A stretch of 64,000 bases of DNA, from NCBI RefSeq assembly GCF_946190375.1, contig NZ_CAMIAF010000004.1, positions 51,354 through 115,353 of the forward strand, given 5' to 3'. The notes beneath the pieces are model-generated. The model had not been told where the DNA came from, did no database searches, and worked only from the letters and a program-made list of their open reading frames with translations. A program made the translations under genes and the position numbers. Every line of letters starts with the position of its first letter. Positions within the stretch are counted from its first letter, which is position 1. Origin of the DNA: Streptococcus mitis. Lineage in GTDB: Bacteria; Bacillota; Bacilli; Lactobacillales; Streptococcaceae. Positions 59,249 to 64,000 of this stretch are shown here, piece after piece.

Positions 59249-59516
59249 GAGAAATCTTTCCTTCCCCTTTTTCCTTGGCAGCCTGAACTGCTCGGTAAAG
59301 CGAATAGCCACTCACCGTTTCAAATTCTCGTCCCAAACTTTTCTCTTCGCTCTTGCTTGGCACGACCGCTTTGAATCCCTTATAGGAGTCCAGTAACTTT
59401 TTAGCCTCTACCTTGCCTTCATAGGCGGCTTCAACATCATTAAAAAAAGAAAGCACTGAAGCAAGTTCTTCAGTGCTCCACGACAAATCTAGTGGGTAAC
59501 TATACTGTTTGTTCAT
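59238..59516 (-). CDS. UPF0223 family protein
   Basis: A 92-residue protein of the UPF0223 family, found in firmicutes, with no assigned function. The typical pattern [20 protein letters not shown] opens the protein. It is tightly placed: its start overlaps the Spx-like gene stop by one base and its end overlaps the phosphatase start. Confidence 0.88.
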   Translation of the reverse strand: MNKQYSYPLDLSWSTEELASVLSFFNDVEAAYEGKVEAKKLLDSYKGFKAVVPSKSEEKSLGREFETVSGYSLYRAVQAAKEKGEGKISLGK

Positions 59517-59917
59517 TAACTAATACCAGCTCTCATTCTTGCTTCTTTTAGCTCTTGCTTACGGTAACTACGAGGGAGAAAAGCACGAATCTCATCTTCA
59601 TTAAAACCGATCTGCATACGTTTAGCATCGATAATAATTGGACGACGCAAAAGACTAGGATACTGCTCAATCAAATGAAGTAATTCCGATACCGAAATAC
59701 TTTCTACATCAATATCTAATTTTTGAAAAATTTTTGAACGAGTTGAAATGATGTCATCAGTACCATTTTCGGTCAAGGAAAGGATGTGTTGCAATTCTTT
59801 TCTTGTTAAGGGACTGGTCATAATATTATGCTCCTCAAAGGGCACCTTATGTTTTTCTAGCCAGGCCTTTGCCTTACGACATGAAGTACAGCTCGGTGAT
59901 AGAAATAGTGTAATCAT
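59516..59917 (-). CDS. spx: Spx-family regulator (ArsC-like)
   Basis: A 133-aa RNA polymerase-binding redox regulator. The CxxC switch is at Cys10-Cys13 ([10 protein letters not shown]), and the thioredoxin-like ArsC fold is complete, with RRPIIID near 92. Spx proteins bind the alpha subunit and change gene expression in thiol stress. Streptococci carry two Spx paralogs; which one this is cannot be decided here. A TATAAT box lies at 59951-59956 with a weak -35. Confidence 0.9.
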   Translation of the reverse strand: MITLFLSPSCTSCRKAKAWLEKHKVPFEEHNIMTSPLTRKELQHILSLTENGTDDIISTRSKIFQKLDIDVESISVSELLHLIEQYPSLLRRPIIIDAKRMQIGFNEDEIRAFLPRSYRKQELKEARMRAGIS

Positions 59918-59989
59918 GCTTTTCTCTTCTTATCTATACTTTGCTACTTCTATTATACAAAAAAATAAAGCGCTTGACTAGAGATTTTT

Positions 59990-60023
59990 AGAAAAAAAGC
60001 CTATTTTTTCAAGAAAAATAGAC
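59990..60023 (-). terminator. Terminator after the TIGR01906 gene
   Basis: AGTCTATTTTTC-TTG-AAAAAATAGGCT followed by TTTTTTC on the minus strand, about 100 bases after the stop. Confidence 0.75.
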
Positions 60024-60125
60024 TGTTTGCGAACGATTGATACATTTTGGATTTGGTTAATTCATTCTTAACGATGATTTTAAATTATATACATTTATAT
60101 ATACAAATTAAAAACATCTTTCTTT

Positions 60126-60743
60126 TTACGTCCTACGACTTTTCAGATAAAGATATCCAAAGAAGCTTTCATAGAGGGTAAAAAAGAGGAGGAAGGCATG
60201 AAGGAAGAAGGTCTCTGGCAAAACCAGAATCACTGGATCCTTGGCTGGATCAAAAAGCCAGGTATCATCTCCCACAAAGAGAATTTGATGGAACAGAGTA
60301 AAGAATTGGTCAAATCCAATCAAAACTCCCCCAAGTCCAATCATCACAGGTAAGACTACTAGAGCCAAAAGCCCTTTACTAAATAGAGACAAAAAGCCCT
60401 TTTTCACAATCCCTTTGACAAAGACGTAAAAACTTGGCAGTGTCACTAAGGAGACTAGCTGAACAAAGTGAAAGAGGTTCTTGACCACTGCGAAATGGTG
60501 CAGACCAGCTGCTGACGAACGAAAATCTGGCATCTCTAGGACCTGACTAAATGGATTGGTCAGATAATTCATCAAGATATGAAAGTTGTACTGAATGGTT
60601 TCTGGATTTAGATAGACCCTATCCGTTAAACTTAACCATTGAATTTCCAGCGGATAAAAAATCCAAGCCAAATAAATGGTCAGAAGGATAGAAAGAGAGA
60701 GGAGAAAGAGCATAGAGCTCCAAAAGGTCAGTTTAGTTTTCAT
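60126..60743 (-). CDS. TIGR01906 family membrane protein
   Basis: A 205-aa integral membrane protein with about five hydrophobic segments, of a streptococcal/lactococcal family of unknown function. The conserved N-terminal [21 protein letters not shown] (in part) lies outside the first membrane segment. I chose the ATG at 60743, which overlaps the NagD-like gene by 11 bases and has GGAG upstream. Confidence 0.82.
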   Translation of the reverse strand: MKTKLTFWSSMLFLLSLSILLTIYLAWIFYPLEIQWLSLTDRVYLNPETIQYNFHILMNYLTNPFSQVLEMPDFRSSAAGLHHFAVVKNLFHFVQLVSLVTLPSFYVFVKGIVKKGFLSLFSKGLLALVVLPVMIGLGGVLIGFDQFFTLFHQILFVGDDTWLFDPAKDPVILVLPETFFLHAFLLFFTLYESFFGYLYLKSRRT

Positions 60744-61506
60744 CAAAGTTCCACTCCGCAAGGCTAGAAACCACATGAGTCGGTGCGATTGGCAGGTCTG
60801 CCACTTCTTCTGCCTTGGTAAAACCTGTCGTCACCAAGAGCGTTGGAATGCCATTGTCAATCCCTGCTCGGATATCAGTTAGGTAGTTGTCCCCGACCAT
60901 GATTAACTCTTCACGTTCTAAGCCTAAGTGCTCAACCGCCTTGTCCATAATGATAGCATTTGGTTTTCCTATATAAACAGGCTTCACTCGTGTTGCTACT
61001 TCAAGAAGTGTAATTAGTGAACCAGCACCTGGCAAAAGACCGCGCTCTGTAGGGATGTTGAGGTCAGGATTGGTTCCGATAAAATGAGCTCCCTTTTGGA
61101 TAGCCAGAGTTGCTGTGGCAAATTTTTCATAATCAACTTGCCAGTCCAGACCTACTACCACATAGGCAGGATTATCCTTGTCTTCCACATAACCAGCCTC
61201 CTTGATGGCTTCCTTGAGTCCTGCTTCTCCGATAACATATACCGTCTTTTCAAGCCCCAAGTCGTTCATATAGTCGATAGTCGCCAAAGTCGCTGTGTAG
61301 ACAGTCGATAGAGGCGTATCGATATTAAAATTCTGAGCCAACATCTCCTGAACACTCTCTGGAGTGCGGGTTGTATTATTGGTCACAAAGAGATAGGGGA
61401 TGTCTCGCTTTTGCAATTCATGAACAAAAGCCTCTCCTGCTGGAATTCTGTCTTTCCCCTTATAAATGGTTCCGTCTAAATCAATTAAATAGCCTTTATA
61501 TTTCAT
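60733..61506 (-). CDS. NagD-like HAD phosphatase (HAD-IIA)
   Basis: A 257-aa sugar- or nucleotide-phosphatase of HAD subfamily IIA. Motif [10 protein letters not shown] is at residues 7-15, motif [11 protein letters not shown] near 40, the lysine in YIGKPNAI near 176, and motif [10 protein letters not shown] near 201. Unlike the HAD protein at 27270, both motif-I aspartates are intact. The physiological substrate is unknown. It starts 9 bases after the thioesterase stop, in the hemW operon. Confidence 0.92.
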   Translation of the reverse strand: MKYKGYLIDLDGTIYKGKDRIPAGEAFVHELQKRDIPYLFVTNNTTRTPESVQEMLAQNFNIDTPLSTVYTATLATIDYMNDLGLEKTVYVIGEAGLKEAIKEAGYVEDKDNPAYVVVGLDWQVDYEKFATATLAIQKGAHFIGTNPDLNIPTERGLLPGAGSLITLLEVATRVKPVYIGKPNAIIMDKAVEHLGLEREELIMVGDNYLTDIRAGIDNGIPTLLVTTGFTKAEEVADLPIAPTHVVSSLAEWNFDEN

Positions 61507-61515
61507 ACTTTTCCT

Positions 61516-62253
61516 CTAAATCTTTTTTATTTCTTGCCAAGTGATGATAGCTTGAGCATTGGTAGCCCCGTCGCTTGTAATCTCATGCTTGCTTTCCAGT
61601 CCAGTCCGTTCAACAGCCGATGTGATCACCCCACCTGGTCGAACTTCCTTGACATACTTGAGGTTGATTTTCTTGGGAATATATTGGGTCAAAAAGTCCG
61701 CTCCCATGACCTCAAAAATCCAGTCCAAGTATTTACTGTTATTGACATGGCCATTCATATCCAAGTCGTAAAAACGGACATGGTAATCCTTGCTGATCGG
61801 CTCTTCCAAAGGCTCATACTTTGGTCCACGGATAAGCTTTTTATCAAAATCAGACTGGTAAGGAGCCACAATCTCAGGTTCAACAGTATGGACTTTTCGA
61901 CTGTCTCGGTCCATCAAAACAAAGGTCGCCATCATGTGAATGAGTTCCTGTCCTGCTTCATCATAAATGGTAAAGCGACGGTAGCAAAAGAGTCGATTGT
62001 AGCTCAGAGCTTCCGTTTCGATGGTAATTTCTTCCGCAAAACGAGGCAAACGAACCACTTCAATATCGTATTCTGTGATAATCCAGACCAGATTATGCTC
62101 TTCTAAAATGGCCTTATCACTAACTCCCAGTTCAATCGACTGCATCCCTGAAACTTGTAGGGATAGTAAAATCACATCTGGAAGCTTGATATGACCGTTC
62201 ATATCAGCCATATCAAAAGGAATTTTCATTTTCATTTGATAAGTTAAGCCCAT
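61516..62253 (-). CDS. Acyl-ACP thioesterase
   Basis: A 245-aa double hot-dog protein of the acyl-ACP thioesterase family (PF01643), which hydrolyses acyl-ACP to free fatty acid. The catalytic region YDLDMNGHVNNSKYLDW near residue 163 carries the conserved Asn and His. A vestigial second hot-dog lies N-terminal. I chose the second ATG of an ATG-ATG pair, at 7 bases from GGAG. Confidence 0.88.
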   Translation of the reverse strand: MGLTYQMKMKIPFDMADMNGHIKLPDVILLSLQVSGMQSIELGVSDKAILEEHNLVWIITEYDIEVVRLPRFAEEITIETEALSYNRLFCYRRFTIYDEAGQELIHMMATFVLMDRDSRKVHTVEPEIVAPYQSDFDKKLIRGPKYEPLEEPISKDYHVRFYDLDMNGHVNNSKYLDWIFEVMGADFLTQYIPKKINLKYVKEVRPGGVITSAVERTGLESKHEITSDGATNAQAIITWQEIKKI

Positions 62254-62257
62254 CATC

Positions 62258-63388
62258 CTACTCCAAAATAAATCGTTCTGCTACGGTGTCTCCTAAAAAG
62301 AGACCTCTTTTTGTCATGCGAACTCGGTCACCCTCTATTTGCATGAGACCTTGTTGTACCAAGTCTCTGACAATTTCTCCATAAAGTCCATCGAAAGACC
62401 GTCCAAATTTTTCCTCAAATCGCACCATGGAGACTCCTGATTTCTTGCGGAGGCCCAAGAACATTTCTTCTTCCATTTGCTCTTTTTGACTCAGGTGTTC
62501 TTCTGTGATCCGAGCATTACCTTCCTCAACCGCACTGAGATAATGGCGAATCGGACCATGATTTTTATAGCGTACTCCATTTACATAACCAGACGCCCCA
62601 GCACCAATGCCATAGTATTCAGCATTGTCCCAGTACATGAGATTGTGGCGACTTTCAAAACCAGGCTTTGAGAAATTGGAAATCTCATAATGCTCAAAAC
62701 CAGCTCGCTCTAGCTCTGCGATGATGTACTCAAACATCTCAGCTTCCAGTTCTTCCTTAGGCAGAGGTAATTTCCCTCGTCGCATACGGTTCATAAAGAC
62801 CGTATGGTTTTCTAAAATCAAGCTATACAGACTCATATGAGGAATATCCAGCCCAATGGCCTTAGCCACATTGTTCTTAACTTGCTCCATAGTCTGACCT
62901 GGCAGAGCATAAATCAAATCGATAGAGATATTGTCAAAACCAGCCAGTTTCAGACGGTCGATATTTTCATAAATATCTTTCTCCAAATGACTGCGCCCAA
63001 TCTTTTTCAGCATCTTGTCATCAAAGGTCTGCACGCCTAGCGAAACACGATTGACAGCCGAGTTCTTCAACACAGCTATCTTATCCGCATCCAAGTCACC
63101 TGGATTGGCTTCAATGGTCAACTCCTCCAAGACAGACAAGTCCAAGTTTTTAGTCAAGCCCTTCAATAACACTTCCAGTTGAGAAGCTGACAAAGCTGTC
63201 GGTGTGCCACCACCGATATAGAGGGTTCTCAACTTTTGAATATCATAAGAACGAAACTCTTCCAGCAAATGCTCCAAATAGCTGTCGACTGGCTGATTCT
63301 TAATAAAAACCTTTGAAAAATCACAATAATAACAAATTTGAGTACAAAACGGGATATGCACATAGGCTGACGTTGGTTTTTTCTGCAT
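62258..63388 (-). CDS. hemW: Radical SAM heme chaperone HemW
   Basis: A 376-aa radical SAM protein once annotated as coproporphyrinogen oxidase. The cluster-binding motif is CTQICYYCDF near residue 17, so the fourth HemN cysteine is replaced by Phe, which marks HemW. GGGTPTAL near 62 and the C-terminal HemN-type domain are intact. HemW delivers heme in heme-using bacteria; streptococci lack heme synthesis, so its role here is unclear. The ATG at 63388 is 7 bases after TATAAT with no ribosome site, and is probably leaderless. Confidence 0.92.
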   Translation of the reverse strand: MQKKPTSAYVHIPFCTQICYYCDFSKVFIKNQPVDSYLEHLLEEFRSYDIQKLRTLYIGGGTPTALSASQLEVLLKGLTKNLDLSVLEELTIEANPGDLDADKIAVLKNSAVNRVSLGVQTFDDKMLKKIGRSHLEKDIYENIDRLKLAGFDNISIDLIYALPGQTMEQVKNNVAKAIGLDIPHMSLYSLILENHTVFMNRMRRGKLPLPKEELEAEMFEYIIAELERAGFEHYEISNFSKPGFESRHNLMYWDNAEYYGIGAGASGYVNGVRYKNHGPIRHYLSAVEEGNARITEEHLSQKEQMEEEMFLGLRKKSGVSMVRFEEKFGRSFDGLYGEIVRDLVQQGLMQIEGDRVRMTKRGLFLGDTVAERFILE

Positions 63389-63395
63389 AGTAATT

Positions 63396-63401
63396 ATTAT
63401 A
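63396..63401 (-). promoter_or_regulatory. Extended -10 seven bases before hemW start
   Basis: TGG-TATAAT, seven bases, ATG. It lies beside the right arm of the terminator of the LPXTG protein gene, so there is no room for a separate leader. Confidence 0.7.
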
Positions 63402-63403
63402 CC

Positions 63404-63460
63404 ACAAAAAGCGAACAATACTTAGAATTCCGTTTAACAAAATCCTAGCATTGTTCGCTT
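63404..63460. terminator. Terminator between the LPXTG protein and hemW
   Basis: GCGAACAATgCTAG...CTAAGtATTGTTCGC flanked by A/T-runs; on the minus strand it ends GCTTTTTG just upstream of the hemW -10 box. Confidence 0.8.
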
Positions 63461-63564
63461 TCTTTATCTAAACATTCTTTGTATTTTATGGATAACACAA
63501 CTATCAGAATCAATCTAGTTCGTTGTTAAAACACAAAAGAATGAATGTTCATCTGACTAAATTT

Positions 63565-64000
63565 TTAGTCTTCTTTTTTCTTGCGAGCTACAAGTCCAAA
63601 TCCACTCAATAGTCCAAGAAGTCCTAGAGATGCAAGAGTCGCATTTGATTCTGTTCCTGTATTTGGCAATACATTTTGAGAATCATTTGACTTAGCTCCA
63701 TTATCAACAGTAGTCTTAGTATCTACCTGATCTGCATTTGGAGTAACTGAATTTGGAGTTGGAGTAGCTGGTGTTGGTGCAGGTGTATCTTGACCAGAAC
63801 CTCCATTAGTGTCAGGTGTGATTGGAGTTACTGGATCTGTGTAGGCTGGAATCTCTACAGTTGGTGGCGTAATGACATTGCCTTCTCCATCCGTACTACT
63901 TGTGCCTACTGGATTTGTATACTCTGGAACTTTCTCGTCTGGTTTCACTGGAGTGAAGTCTTGGTTCACTAAGTCTGTTCCTGGAATGTCGTGACTGATG
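63565..64000 (-). CDS. LPXTG cell-wall-anchored surface protein (C-terminus only)
   Basis: The frame is open to the right edge, so only the last 144 codons are seen. The visible part is a Pro/Thr/Ser-rich, repetitive linker (VPEYTNPVGT, VEIPAYTDPVTPITP, DTPAPTPATPTPN), followed by the sortase signal LPNTG, a hydrophobic segment LASLGLLGLLSGFGLV and a basic tail ARKKKED. Sortase A would link it to peptidoglycan. The N-terminal functional domain is outside the window, so its role is unknown. Confidence 0.95.
   Translation of the reverse strand, partial: ISHDIPGTDLVNQDFTPVKPDEKVPEYTNPVGTSSTDGEGNVITPPTVEIPAYTDPVTPITPDTNGGSGQDTPAPTPATPTPNSVTPNADQVDTKTTVDNGAKSNDSQNVLPNTGTESNATLASLGLLGLLSGFGLVARKKKED

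Noticed and set aside
59249-59311. Longer start of the inositol monophosphatase
   Set aside because: It would overlap the UPF0223 gene by 74 bases; a TTG with a better ribosome site and a small overlap fits better.

Overview
The window is AT-rich, densely packed firmicute DNA. It contains four pneumococcal-type BOX repeats, a T-box, a CtsR operator and a CcpA-type cre site. The proteins (EzrA, RodA, PBP3, ClpE, PotABCD, MurB, the double-PstB Pst system) are close in sequence and order to what I remember of Streptococcus pneumoniae, so a Mitis-group Streptococcus is the best reading. Several points argue for S. mitis, S. oralis or another relative rather than a typical pneumococcus. The rpmA-LysR-lspA block joins proBAC with no choline-binding protein gene between rluD and proB. 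MurB lacks the C-terminal tail I recall from pneumococcus. A decayed bacteriocin locus sits between the acetolactate decarboxylase gene and a MocR-type regulator. The species call is inference from memory, not from a search.

Layout. 1-5.6 kb: holB (start only), tmk, the proline genes proB-proA-proC, rluD and lspA. 5.5-8.6 kb: LysR regulator, the rplU-prp-rpmA ribosomal operon with a long 5' leader, and a DUF1275 membrane protein. 8.7-13.7 kb: oxidoreductase plus DEAD-box helicase, a BOX, tuf and an AI-2E-family permease. 13.8-19.5 kb: dacA (PBP3), nnrD, an unrecognised protein, folD and an amino-acid ABC importer. 19.6-33.3 kb: ykuJ-like gene, clpE, Nudix, DUF1827, ezrA, gyrB, HAD protein, DJ-1 protein, rodA, dinG and a U32 peptidase. 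33.4-41.6 kb: BOX, ABC exporter pair, intracellular alpha-amylase, and the T-box-controlled LURP-alaS operon. 41.4-46.6 kb: a small nonsense-interrupted membrane ORF, then murB-potABCD. 46.7-51.8 kb: YhfC-type protease, acetolactate decarboxylase, the bacteriocin remnant between 185-bp direct repeats, the MocR-type regulator and an amino-acid-binding lipoprotein. 51.9-57.2 kb: pstS-pstC-pstA-pstB-pstB-phoU. 57.2-63.4 kb: an RsmF-like methyltransferase, inositol monophosphatase, UPF0223, Spx-like protein, TIGR01906 membrane protein, NagD-like phosphatase, acyl-ACP thioesterase and HemW. The window ends in the C-terminus of an LPXTG surface protein.

Most of the window is core housekeeping: cell wall and division (murB, dacA, rodA, ezrA), translation (rplU, rpmA, tuf, alaS), DNA metabolism (tmk, holB, gyrB, dinG), and uptake of phosphate, polyamines and amino acids.

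The accessory or odd parts are: the broken streptococcin-like locus and the duplication around it; a MocR regulator with threonine where the PLP lysine should be; at least four genes whose extended -10 box lies 7-8 bases before the ATG (probable leaderless mRNAs); a HAD protein without its second motif-I aspartate; and the murB 3' end, where a 9-bp direct repeat could explain a lineage-specific C-terminal tail.
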